The translations under genes were made by a program, and so were the position numbers. This document shows positions 17,789 to 25,649 of a DNA stretch of 64,000 nucleotides, one piece after another. The notes under the pieces are model-generated. The model did no database searches, was not told where the DNA came from, and was given only the letters and a program-made list of their open reading frames with translations. The DNA is from an uncultured Oscillospiraceae bacterium (lineage in GTDB: Bacteria > Bacillota > Clostridia > Oscillospirales > Acutalibacteraceae): contig UQKB01000002.1 of the NCBI GenBank assembly GCA_900541565.1, positions 1-64,000 of the forward strand. The letters run 5' to 3'. Numbering within the stretch: position 1 is the stretch's first letter; every line of letters starts with the position of its first letter.

Positions 17789-18201
17789 AAATACATCTCC
17801 TTCATACTATTTTCGCTTTATTTTATCAGCTTTTCTGTCATGCCTGCCAGCATAGTTTTGCAATATTTATGTAAAATTTAAGGCAATTCTTCGCATTACG
17901 CATACGTTTTGCCGCCAGACGAAAGGCGAATGGCAGTTTTTAAGGAAAAAGTAAAAATTATTTTTTTATAGCTTAATAGAAGCAAATTTTACCTGAAATC
18001 AGGCCAATTTTCACATTTGCCTTGAAAATTTTTTCTTTTTTTTGATAAAGTATGTATAGTATAAGAATCATTTTCTTCCTGCTCTTTTCAGGACAAGCCA
18101 CAGTAATGAACACGGTGGCTTGTCCTGCTTTTTGTTATAAATTATACAAGACCAAATAAAAAGTCATTTTAAGGGCTTTTCTCCTAAGCAGTTCACAGGT
18201 T
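17789..18201. other. Gene-free region with a plus-oriented hairpin and T tract
   Basis: About 410 AT-rich bases. A 12-bp inverted repeat (18090-18101 with 18115-18126, AGGACAAGCCAC) is followed on the plus strand by GCTTTTTGTT, resembling a terminator, although no plus-strand gene is upstream. On the minus strand it lies past the ABC-class ATPase gene but lacks a T tract. A short plus-strand RNA starting near 18050 is possible, but its promoter boxes are poor. Confidence 0.4.
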
Positions 18202-19896
18202 TCATTTCCGATACCGGTTGATGCAGGCAAAAATCTCCTGCCTTCGGGGCCGCGCCAGAAAGGGGATGCCGGAGGGATTTTCGCAAAGGGCTTCCAGTCC
18301 CTTTGCGTTTATCACTGCCTCCAGTTCATCCACCACCTGCCGCAGATCCCGCCTGCCGTCCATCAGGTATTTCTCGGCATAGAGCAGGCAATACCCCAAA
18401 GCGGCCGTCTGTTCTTCGTCTACCAGCTGCTCCACACACCGCAGGCTGACGGTTTCCCGGTTAAGGAAAAATCCATCCCTTCCCAGGGCTTTCATCTTCA
18501 CCCGCCCGCCGCCTTGAAGCTCCGGGGAGGCTTTGGGCCTTCTGGCAAAGTTTGGCCTGCCAGCCGGTTGAGCCGGATCCCCATGCAGGGGGAAAGCTTT
18601 TGCCTGCTGCTTTGCCAAAGCCGTAATATCCCGGGGCTCGTACCGGTCCATCTGAATAATATGATCCGCTGTATGGAAATAAGCGCCGGAGCTCCCTGCC
18701 ACAATAACGGTAGAAACGCCATATTCGGTATACAGCTCCCCCACGCGGTCAATAAAGGGCGTAATGGGCTCCATATCCCGGCGAATAACCCGCTGCATCA
18801 ATTCATCCCGGATCATAAAATTGGTAGCGCTGGTGTCCTCGTCCATTAGCAGCAGGGAAGCGCCCGCCTCCAAGCTTTCCACCACATTGGCCGCCTGGGA
18901 AGTGCTTCCGCTGGCGTCCTCTGTGGAAAAGGCGGTGGTATCCTTTCCGTTGGGTAAGCCGTTGATAAACATGGAAATATCTGTCTTCCGGATGCTCCTT
19001 CCATCCTCGGCGCGGATTTTTACCGCGGTTTTGTCCGTAATCACATATTCCCGCCCATCCCCGGCAATATGGTTATAGACGCCCAGCTCCAATGCCTTCA
19101 AAAGCGTAGATTTACCGTGATATCCGCCGCCCACAATCAGGGTAACGCCTTTTGGGATCCCCATACCGGTGATCCTTCCCCGGTGGGGCAGTTCCATAGT
19201 TACCGACATTTCCAGAGGAGATCGAAAAGGCACTGCGTTTTTCATGGGGCGGGAAGAAACGCCGGATTCCCGCGGCAGAATGCTTCCATCTGCTACAAAA
19301 GCGCACAGCTCCAGCTTGGGGAGCATCCCCCGGATATACGCCTGATCCTCCGCTAAATCCGCCACCTTCTGCAGGCGCTTAGCGTCCAGATTACAATACA
19401 GCAAGGACGCCTTTACGCACTGCGGCAGAAAATCAAACAGGATTTTTTCCAGCTCCCGGGCGTTGATCGTCCTCCCGTTGGCCGGGAAGCCCGCCTCCAG
19501 GCGAAGAAGGACATCCCCGCTTTTAGGGTCCAGGTGGCAGGCAGTCCGCTTTAGCACCTCCTGGCCGCACCGGCTGACAGATATCACCCCGCTCTTTCCG
19601 GAACCTTTGGCCAGAAGGGAAAACCGGCCGGCCTGCCGGCCGAATTGGCGGGTCAGTTCGTCCTCCAGGGCAAGCCGCCGGCAGTCCTGCCGGTAAAGGC
19701 CCGGCGGGAAGGCTGCTTTTGCCCCGGGCACACGGATGCTCAGCTTGGAAGGCGGGGCAAAGGGGTCGCCCTGAACATGGTCGATGGACAGCTCATATTC
19801 CGGAAAACGGTAAACGCCCTTTGTGTCCTTGTAAGCCCCGTAGCCTTTCCGGTCAATCCTTGCAAGCAGGTTCCTTAGATCTGTAAAAGTCTGCAT
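18202..19896 (-). CDS. ABC-class ATPase domain protein (COG3044 type)
   Basis: Soluble protein of 564 residues from the predicted 'ATPase of the ABC class' family, whose biological role is not settled. A central P-loop, VGGGYHGKSTLLKALELG, is followed by NHIAGDGREYVIT; a Walker B-like LLLMDEDTSATNFM and a switch region VIVAGSSGAYF come later. The signature differs from transporter ATPases, and no membrane segments are visible. N-terminal residues 1-200 (about half before the P-loop) are unique to the family. The ATG at 19896 begins MQTFTDLRNLLARID. It stands alone on its strand, so neighbours give no functional hint. Base composition is richer in G+C than the flanking intergenic DNA but similar to other genes here. 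Confidence 0.85.
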   Translation of the reverse strand: MQTFTDLRNLLARIDRKGYGAYKDTKGVYRFPEYELSIDHVQGDPFAPPSKLSIRVPGAKAAFPPGLYRQDCRRLALEDELTRQFGRQAGRFSLLAKGSGKSGVISVSRCGQEVLKRTACHLDPKSGDVLLRLEAGFPANGRTINARELEKILFDFLPQCVKASLLYCNLDAKRLQKVADLAEDQAYIRGMLPKLELCAFVADGSILPRESGVSSRPMKNAVPFRSPLEMSVTMELPHRGRITGMGIPKGVTLIVGGGYHGKSTLLKALELGVYNHIAGDGREYVITDKTAVKIRAEDGRSIRKTDISMFINGLPNGKDTTAFSTEDASGSTSQAANVVESLEAGASLLLMDEDTSATNFMIRDELMQRVIRRDMEPITPFIDRVGELYTEYGVSTVIVAGSSGAYFHTADHIIQMDRYEPRDITALAKQQAKAFPLHGDPAQPAGRPNFARRPKASPELQGGGRVKMKALGRDGFFLNRETVSLRCVEQLVDEEQTAALGYCLLYAEKYLMDGRRDLRQVVDELEAVINAKGLEALCENPSGIPFLARPRRQEIFACINRYRK

Positions 19897-20198
19897 GGCT
19901 TTGTTTCACACTCCTCTTTTTTTACAAATACATATGAAAAAATTTTTCCTTTGTTGACCCTATGCCGATTTTCTTATCATTTTTTCATATCTTCTATCTC
20001 TCTTGTACCAATATAGCGTACACTATACATAATCTATATATACTGTTTTATTACACTATTTTTATACATTATACTACATTTTTCTACTTTTGCAAAGTAT
20101 AGATTTATATTTATGAAAAATAAATTATTAAAAAACAAAAAGAACCGCTCTGTGAGCGGTTCTTTTTAAAAATAAATCCGGTATTCATACTGGTTTGT
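19897..20198. other. Intergenic region, AT-rich, with one terminator
   Basis: About 300 bases. Apart from the terminator at 20137-20167 and the likely promoter area of the ABC-class ATPase gene just upstream of 19896, I see nothing specific. Confidence 0.5.
20137..20167 (-). terminator. Terminator of the GGGtGRT operon
   Basis: AAAAGAACCGCTC pairs with GAGCGGTTCTTTT around a 3-base loop; A and T tracts make it work in either direction. It lies 32 bases past the stop codon of the GGGtGRT gene. Confidence 0.88.
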
Positions 20199-21209
20199 TT
20201 ATTTCTTTAAGCCCTCGTAAACCGCAACCGCGCAGGCAACGGTAGCGCCGACCATGGGGTTATTGCCCATGCCGATCAGCCCCATCATTTCAACATGCGC
20301 AGGCACAGAGGAAGACCCCGCAAATTGCGCGTCGCCATGCATGCGTCCCATAGAGTCTGTAAGGCCATAGGAAGCAGGGCCCGCACCCATATTGTCCGGA
20401 TGCAGGGTGCGGCCCGTGCCGCCGCCGCTGGCAACAGAAAAATACTTTTTGCCATGCTCCTGCGCCCATTTTTTATAGGTACCCGCAACAAGATGCTGGA
20501 ACCGCGTGGGGTTGGTAGAATTGCCCGTAATAGACACATCCACGCCCTCGTGCGCCATAATCTCTACGCCCTCGCGAACGTCGTCTGCACCAAAGCAGCG
20601 CACGGCGGCCCTTTCTCCGTCAGAAAAAGCCCTTTCTTCCAAAATGGTAAGCTCGCCGGTAAAATAATCATAGCTTGTTTTTACATAGGTAAAACCGTTG
20701 ATTCTTGAAATAATATAGGCCGCGTCCTTTCCAAGGCCGTTAAGGATTACGCGCAGCGGCTCTTTCCTTGCCTTGTTTGCCGTTTTAGCTATGCCAATTG
20801 CACCCTCTGCCGCGGCAAAGCTTTCATGCCCTGCCAAAAAGGCAAAGCATTTTGTTTCGTCCCGCAGCAGCATAGCGCCCAAATTGCCATGCCCCAGGCC
20901 TACGTTCCTTTGCTCTGCAACAGAGCCCGGAATACAAAACGCCTCCAGGCCAACCCCAATGGCCTCTGCCGCGTCTGCAGCGCTTTTGCTTTGCTTTTTA
21001 ATTGCAACGGCACAGCCCAGCGTATAAGCCCAGGACGCGTTTTCAAACGCAATTGGCTGTACACCCTTAACGATCGCATCTGGGTCCACGCCCTTGCTCA
21101 GGCATAATTCCCTGGCCTCTTCCAGGCTGGCTATACCATATTCTGCAAGGCACTTCTCAATTTTAGCCATTCTTCTGTCTTTACTTTCAAAATTCACATT
21201 GTTAGCCAT
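20199..21209 (-). CDS. GGGtGRT protein (function unknown, linked to NifU-like scaffold)
   Basis: Protein of 336 residues from the family named after its glycine-rich motif, seen here as SGGGTGRTLHPDN in the C-terminal third, followed by GMGNNPMVGATVACAVAVYEG. No catalytic function is established for the family to my knowledge. It is soluble, without signal or membrane segments. It lies 18 bases downstream of a NifU-like Fe-S scaffold gene, has its own GGGAGGA ribosome binding site, and ends at a terminator, so the two form a tight operon. A role in Fe-S cluster or metal handling is an inference from this pairing only. Confidence 0.88.
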   Translation of the reverse strand: MANNVNFESKDRRMAKIEKCLAEYGIASLEEARELCLSKGVDPDAIVKGVQPIAFENASWAYTLGCAVAIKKQSKSAADAAEAIGVGLEAFCIPGSVAEQRNVGLGHGNLGAMLLRDETKCFAFLAGHESFAAAEGAIGIAKTANKARKEPLRVILNGLGKDAAYIISRINGFTYVKTSYDYFTGELTILEERAFSDGERAAVRCFGADDVREGVEIMAHEGVDVSITGNSTNPTRFQHLVAGTYKKWAQEHGKKYFSVASGGGTGRTLHPDNMGAGPASYGLTDSMGRMHGDAQFAGSSSVPAHVEMMGLIGMGNNPMVGATVACAVAVYEGLKK

Positions 21210-21227
21210 AAATCAAGTCCTCCCTGC

Positions 21228-21920
21228 TTATTCTTCACGCGGGTCAATATACTTTGCCGCGTTGTCAAAACGGCCGTACTGGCCTATGTTGTTTTTATAT
21301 GCCTCTTCCGGGGAAACACCATGACGAATATCCTCCATCATTTTCCCAAGCCTTACAAACTGGTAACCAATGACCTCGTCGTTTTCGTCCAGCGCGGTCT
21401 TAAGCACATAGCCTTCCGCCATTTCCATAAAACGCACGCCCTTAAGCTTGGTGCTGAACATTGTACCCACCTGGGAGCGCAGACCCTTGCCCAGGTCCTC
21501 CAGTCCGGCGCCGATGGGCAGCCCGCCTTCTGAAAACGCCGTCTGACTTCTGCCGTAAGCAAGCTGTAAAAACAGGTTTTTCATGGCAACGTTAATGGCG
21601 TCGCACACAAGGTCTGTGTTCAAGCATTCCAGCAGCGTTTTTCCAGGCAAAATCTCTGCCGCCATAGCCGCAGAATGCGTCATGCCGGAGCATCCTATTG
21701 TCTCTACAAGCGCTTCCTCCACAATGCCGTCCTTTACATTCAGCGTAAGCTTACATGCGCCCTGCTGCGGCGCGCACCAGCCAATACCGTGTGAAAGGCC
21801 GGAAATGTCCTTAATGTCATAAGACTTTACCCATTTACCCTCTTCCGGGATGGGTGCGGGGCCATGATGGGGGCCCTTTGCTACTGTACACATGTTTTCC
21901 ACTTCATGGGAATAATTCAT
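21228..21920 (-). CDS. NifU-like iron-sulfur cluster assembly scaffold protein
   Basis: About 230 residues, resembling the N-terminal scaffold domain of NifU/IscU with an added C-terminal extension. Candidate cluster-ligand cysteines occur in GWCAPQQGACK, TIGCSGM and LVCDAIN. First gene of the GGGtGRT operon; AAAGGAG precedes the ATG, and a promoter TTGCGT-17-TATAAT is seen at 21975-22003. No SufBCD or cysteine desulfurase gene is adjacent. The GGGtGRT partnership suggests a specialised scaffold rather than the general IscU. Confidence 0.85.
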   Translation of the reverse strand: MNYSHEVENMCTVAKGPHHGPAPIPEEGKWVKSYDIKDISGLSHGIGWCAPQQGACKLTLNVKDGIVEEALVETIGCSGMTHSAAMAAEILPGKTLLECLNTDLVCDAINVAMKNLFLQLAYGRSQTAFSEGGLPIGAGLEDLGKGLRSQVGTMFSTKLKGVRFMEMAEGYVLKTALDENDEVIGYQFVRLGKMMEDIRHGVSPEEAYKNNIGQYGRFDNAAKYIDPREE

Positions 21921-21974
21921 ATGGGTACTCCTTTCGCTTTGGTGTAGTATAAAAATTCGCTTTATACGTTTTTC

Positions 21975-22003
21975 ATTATAAGCACTCCGGCTTCAATACG
22001 CAA
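21975..22003 (-). promoter_or_regulatory. Promoter of the NifU-like/GGGtGRT operon
   Basis: TTGCGT (21998-22003), 17 bases, TATAAT (21975-21980) on the minus strand. A second TTGACA lies farther upstream without a good -10 partner. Confidence 0.65.
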
Positions 22004-22093
22004 GGGTTTTGGGCAGAATCTTCAAATTTTCGTTATTTTTTTGTCAAATACAAAAGGCCGGCGCAAAAATTTGTAAAACACGCGCCCCGCCCA

Positions 22094-22133
22094 ACGCAAA
22101 CGGCGCCGCCCTGCAGGGCGGCGCCGTTTGCGT
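22094..22133. repeat. Perfect 40-bp palindrome downstream of agrD
   Basis: The sequence from ACGCAAACGGCGCCGCCCTG continues directly into its exact complement, with no spacer. It can form a very stable hairpin in RNA from either strand. It lies about 60 bases past agrD and upstream of the NifU-like promoter, so it probably insulates the two transcription units. T tracts on either side are poor. Confidence 0.85.
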
Positions 22134-22191
22134 TTATTAGGTCGGTGTGTAAAATAAATGAGGTATTCGCTTCGTTATCCTGCATATCTGC

Positions 22192-22326
22192 TTATTTCTT
22201 TGCAAGCTTTGCAGGCTCCTTTGGCTGGCATGTACCTCCGGCAGATGCTGTACCGGCGGCCGATTTTGCGGCCCTCATTGCCAGTTTGGACATCAGTCTT
22301 GCAGCTAAATTTGCTTTTGCCTTCAT
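22192..22326 (-). CDS. agrD: AgrD-type cyclic autoinducer peptide precursor
   Basis: A 44-residue precursor directly behind agrB: its ATG overlaps the agrB stop (ATGA), and AGGAGG within the agrB end is its ribosome binding site. The N-terminal half (MKAKANLAARLMSKLAMRAA) is a basic amphipathic helix as in AgrD leaders, and the C-terminus Q-P-K-E-P-A-K-L matches the conserved AgrD recognition tail. Between them lies T-A-S-A-G-G-T-C. In usual peptides a Cys or Ser four to five residues before the cleavage point forms a thiolactone or lactone ring. Here the only Cys (33) sits immediately before Q-P-K, so the ring nucleophile is probably Ser28, giving a ring S-A-G-G-T-C. This processing is inferred. 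Confidence 0.88.
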   Translation of the reverse strand: MKAKANLAARLMSKLAMRAAKSAAGTASAGGTCQPKEPAKLAKK

Positions 22327-22910
22327 ACATTCTTCCTCCTTTGTGAATATTTTTCACATAGCATTAATGCGGAAACCTGTCCAAGAACAAGCGCCAGCAT
22401 AAAGCCAAGTGTTTCCCCAAAATACTCCAAAAATACGGCTGCCATGCCCATACCTGCATACAAACAAAGCGCCACGGCCCTGCACCGCCTGCGGTGCTTT
22501 TGGCCCAGCGGCTTGTTTGGGTGCTCCACCGGCGCATAGCGCAAAAGCACCGCGCCGCCGCCCAGCAGCAGCACGCCTGTTGCAGCGGCCATTGCCGGTG
22601 TGTGTAAAACCATCACACGGTAAAGCAGCAGCGCGCTTATAAAAAGGCAGACAAACAGCGTATTGCATTTTACATACGTATAGCAATGGTACCCGCCCGT
22701 ATAGGACCGCAAAAGAATAAAGGAAGCCAAAAAGACAAGCCCCTCTGCCAGTGCAGAAAACAGCACGCTTAGAACGAGGATCATGCTCATCCCCAGTGCA
22801 AAGGACAAAACCAGCTCGGTCCCATAAATATAGATGTCCAGGTCCTCCTGCGCAAAGCATTGTTTTGCAAGCAAAGATTCTGCTATACGTTTAGACAGCC
22901 TGTGCAGCAT
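22323..22910 (-). CDS. agrB: AgrB-like peptide-processing membrane endopeptidase
   Basis: Membrane cysteine protease that cleaves and cyclises AgrD. The 195-residue size and about five to six membrane segments fit the family. The catalytic pair is visible in SYTGGYHCYTYVKCN: His75 and Cys82, the same seven-residue spacing as His77/Cys84 of the Staphylococcus protein. It is translationally coupled to agrD. A promoter with TTCACA-17-TATAGT is 36-64 bases upstream, separate from the kinase/regulator transcript, so response-regulator control of agrBD is plausible. Confidence 0.93.
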   Translation of the reverse strand: MLHRLSKRIAESLLAKQCFAQEDLDIYIYGTELVLSFALGMSMILVLSVLFSALAEGLVFLASFILLRSYTGGYHCYTYVKCNTLFVCLFISALLLYRVMVLHTPAMAAATGVLLLGGGAVLLRYAPVEHPNKPLGQKHRRRCRAVALCLYAGMGMAAVFLEYFGETLGFMLALVLGQVSALMLCEKYSQRRKNV

Positions 22911-22945
22911 TGTATCATCCCATTTATAGCTTTCACTTTGTCTAG

Positions 22946-22974
22946 ACTATAGCAGACCTTGCAGATTTTGTGAA
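22946..22974 (-). promoter_or_regulatory. Promoter of agrBD
   Basis: TTCACA (22969-22974), 17-base spacer, TATAGT (22946-22951) on the minus strand. The weak -35 suits an activated promoter. Two GTT-centred 9-mers in direct repeat on the plus strand, ATAGTTTTG (22974-22982) and GAAGTTATG (23005-23013), lie at and upstream of the -35 and might be LytTR sites. Their 31-bp spacing is ten more than the usual 21. Confidence 0.55.
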
Positions 22975-23134
22975 TAGTTTTGTTAAAACTGGTCGTTTTT
23001 GCGTGAAGTTATGCAAATAAAATATTTTAAGACGACAAAAAACCACTTTTTTCGCAGTAATTTTTATAGCAAGCATAGGCCTGTTTACTTTTTTTTATTA
23101 TTGAACGATCCGGCCTTGCAAAATCTTGCGTTTT

Positions 23135-24535
23135 TCAGCTTTGCAGCGCCGGCAATGGCGCTTTCTTTTTGTCCTGCCTGTTTTCCTGCGGTGCATCCAA
23201 AACAACAACGCAGCAGAAAAAGCCGTCCTCTTCATAGCAGTGGAACTCGCCGCCGTATTTTTCTACCGTATGGCGCACGCTGAGCAGGCCAAGCCCGTGG
23301 ATCTGCTTGTTTTTCTTGGTGGTGTGCAGCTGCGGGTTCTGCTTTAGCACAGAAGCGCCAATGGTGTTTTGGATCCTAATGGAGCGGTACCCGCCGGTCT
23401 GATCCATCAAAATTTTTATGATGCGGTGCTCCTTTGGCTCTTTTTGCACCGCCTCTATGGCGTTGTCCAGCAGGTTGCCCAAAATGCTGCACAGGTCTAT
23501 GTCCTCTATGTCGTCAAACTGTGTGGTTGTGATCACAATCTCTGTTTGGATATGCTTTTCCTTTGCGCCGGCAAGCTTGCTGTTAAGGATGGCGTTGAGC
23601 AGAAAATTTTCAGAGTTTACAAGCAGCTTGGCTGCTTCGATCTCTTCCCGGCAGGCGCCGCACATCTTTATGGCTTTGTCGGTTTCCCCGTTTGTGATCA
23701 GCTGCCCAATCAGCAGCAGCTTGTTTTTCATATCGTGCCGCAGGGTGGACATCTCTTTTAAGCTTTGGCCGGACTGCAAAATGTTTTCTTTCTGGTACTG
23801 GTACTGCTGCTCCAGCAAAGAATACCGCAGCTCCATCTCCCTGTCTTTGCTGATCTTTACCAGCATCACCCAGATCAGCACGGCAATCACAACAACGCCG
23901 CCGCTGATAAACGCAAGAAACGCCACATGCTCCCGGGTGATGTTCGGCTCCAGCGACACGGCATATGCCATCAAGATAATAGCCAGCGCAATAACCGGGA
24001 TGACGATAAACGCAACCCAGTCTGTCCATTTGAGCATGTCAAACTTGCGGTTTTTAAGCCGCAGCACCAAAACAATAAGCAGTACAAAGACCGCATTGAC
24101 CAGCAGCACCAGCAAATACCTGTAAAACGAATGCTGGAACAGCATTAGATCGTGTGACGATTCACCTGTAACGCTGCTCCCAATAAAAACCATCAGAGAA
24201 GAAATGGCATAATATCCGCACATACAAAAAATAGGGATAAACAGGCGCATCACGATTTTTCCGCGGAGGAAAAGCAGCGAATACAGCATTAAAAACCCAA
24301 TTAAAAAATATGTCTCTACCGTGTTGAATACCTCATAGTACAGGTTGATCATGGTGATCAGCAGGGCCATAAGCAAAGATGCCGTAACATACAGCACAAT
24401 TTCCAGGTTTGTGTGCTTTTTGCCCTCCGGGGGCTTAAAACGGCTGCCAAGAAAGCCATGGCAAAAATAGACAAAGATAAATCCCTGGAACACATTAATG
24501 GAAAGCTCAAACACAGTTGAAATAATTTCACTCAT
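23135..24535 (-). CDS. AgrC-like sensor histidine kinase (GHKL type)
   Basis: Predicted receptor for the cyclic peptide. The 466-residue protein has about six to seven membrane segments in residues 1-230, then a short coiled region with the phosphoacceptor LRHDMKNKLLLIG and a GHKL ATPase domain: N box LGNLLDNAIEA and G box HGLGLLSVR. This is the layout of AgrC/VirS-type peptide receptors that pair with LytTR regulators. Its start overlaps the regulator gene by 8 bases, so both are made from one mRNA beginning at the promoter near 25342-25370. Being next to agrBD makes this one self-contained quorum-sensing locus; the order (regulator, kinase, then agrB, agrD) differs from the staphylococcal agrBDCA order. 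Confidence 0.92.
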   Translation of the reverse strand: MSEIISTVFELSINVFQGFIFVYFCHGFLGSRFKPPEGKKHTNLEIVLYVTASLLMALLITMINLYYEVFNTVETYFLIGFLMLYSLLFLRGKIVMRLFIPIFCMCGYYAISSLMVFIGSSVTGESSHDLMLFQHSFYRYLLVLLVNAVFVLLIVLVLRLKNRKFDMLKWTDWVAFIVIPVIALAIILMAYAVSLEPNITREHVAFLAFISGGVVVIAVLIWVMLVKISKDREMELRYSLLEQQYQYQKENILQSGQSLKEMSTLRHDMKNKLLLIGQLITNGETDKAIKMCGACREEIEAAKLLVNSENFLLNAILNSKLAGAKEKHIQTEIVITTTQFDDIEDIDLCSILGNLLDNAIEAVQKEPKEHRIIKILMDQTGGYRSIRIQNTIGASVLKQNPQLHTTKKNKQIHGLGLLSVRHTVEKYGGEFHCYEEDGFFCCVVVLDAPQENRQDKKKAPLPALQS

Positions 24536-25244
24536 TGCTTAATACCATATCCTTTAAAAACTTTTCTTTCAGTATTTTTTGCTTGCTTCTGCTCAGCGGT
24601 ACCGTAAAACCGTTGTCCAACACAATATCCTTTGTTTTTATTTGGTAAACATGGTTTATATTGACGATAAAGCTGCCATGCGAGCGTATAAACCCAAACT
24701 GCTCCAGCTCCTGCTCTTTTTTATACAGGCTGTCGCGCGTTTCGTACTTTCTGTCCTTTGTAACAAAAAACACAGAATTGCCCGCGTTTTCTAAAAAATA
24801 CACGTCCCCCAGGTTCAGGCTGACAACGCCTTCTTTGCACTTGATGGAAACCTTGGCGTTAGAAAAATTCACCGTTTCTGTTATGTAATCAATCATACTG
24901 TCCAGCTCCTGCGCCAGATGGCTCTTGCGTAAAAAGCCAAGCGGCTTTATGCGCAGCGCGTCAAACACCAGGTCGTCACGGTTTGTTGTAAACACAATAT
25001 GCGCACGGGGATTGCTTTTTTTTATGTACGCTGCCGCTTCCAGGCCGTTTATGCCCGGCATTTCAATGTCTAAAAAAACAACGTCGTAAGCGGTGCTGTT
25101 CATTCTGTACAACAATGCGTGTGCATCGTCAAAAGTGTCGACAATCACTTCCCGCTTTAATACCTTGCGAAACCCGGTGTGGAGCTTTGTCTTGAAGCTC
25201 TGTGCAAACATCTTTTCGTCATCGCATACAGAAATTTTTAACAT
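24528..25244 (-). CDS. AgrA-like response regulator with LytTR DNA-binding domain
   Basis: Response regulator of about 238 residues. The receiver domain has the acidic pair in SVCDDE near the start and phosphoacceptor Asp in VVFLDIEMPG; the C-terminal LytTR domain has YFLENAGNSVFFVT and FIRSHGSFIVN. LytTR proteins bind direct repeats upstream of target promoters; the agrBD promoter is the obvious candidate. The start at 25244 is preferred over ATG 25250 because AAGGAAG touches the first ATG but is about seven bases from the second. First gene of the kinase operon. Confidence 0.93.
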   Translation of the reverse strand: MLKISVCDDEKMFAQSFKTKLHTGFRKVLKREVIVDTFDDAHALLYRMNSTAYDVVFLDIEMPGINGLEAAAYIKKSNPRAHIVFTTNRDDLVFDALRIKPLGFLRKSHLAQELDSMIDYITETVNFSNAKVSIKCKEGVVSLNLGDVYFLENAGNSVFFVTKDRKYETRDSLYKKEQELEQFGFIRSHGSFIVNINHVYQIKTKDIVLDNGFTVPLSRSKQKILKEKFLKDMVLSNE

Positions 25245-25341
25245 ATACATCTTCCTTTTCTTGAAAATTTATTTCAAAGTTTGCTATAAAGAAAATATAA
25301 AAAATTTTTATCTTTTTATTTTTCTTTTAACGTGTAATGAC

Positions 25342-25370
25342 ATTATAACAGGAAAAACTTTTTCTTTCAA
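25342..25370 (-). promoter_or_regulatory. Promoter of the agr regulator-kinase operon
   Basis: TTGAAA (25365-25370), 17-base spacer, TATAAT (25342-25347) on the minus strand, about 100 bases before the start codon. Confidence 0.7.
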
Positions 25371-25484
25371 ATAAATATATCATTTTCTGCTATTATTGCC
25401 AATACCAAAATAAAAAAAACCTATATTTATTTGCTATTTTGGTGTCACTGTAAAAGGACAAGCGGCATAAAATACAATTAGGGG

Positions 25485-25649
25485 CGCAAAAACCGCCCCA
25501 TCGTTTTGCTGCTCACCGCAGCGGCAGCCCTTGCCTTTGCGCTTTCCAACACAGGCGTTGCTTTCATCCTTTTTGTTGTCGGTATTGCTTTTTTCTTTGT
25601 ATTTATGATTGTTTTATTTATCCGTTATGTAAAATGCCTTGCCGGTTAG
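25485..25649 (+). pseudogene. Possible remnant of a small membrane protein gene
   Basis: An open stretch of 54 codons encodes R-K-N-R-P-I-V-L-L-L-T-A-A-A-A-L then a second hydrophobic stretch (FILFVVGIAFFFVFMIVLFIRYV) and ends in CLAG and TAG. The composition is typical of a two-helix membrane protein. An in-frame TAG lies just before it and no start codon with a ribosome binding site is available, so the 5' end appears lost. I do not recognise the family; it could also be chance coding potential in intergenic DNA. Confidence 0.4.

Noticed and set aside
22158..22357. Overlapping 60-62-codon frames on both strands at agrD
   Set aside because: They overlap the 44-codon agrD frame, which is the one with the AgrB-coupled start, ribosome binding site and Q-P-K-E-P tail.
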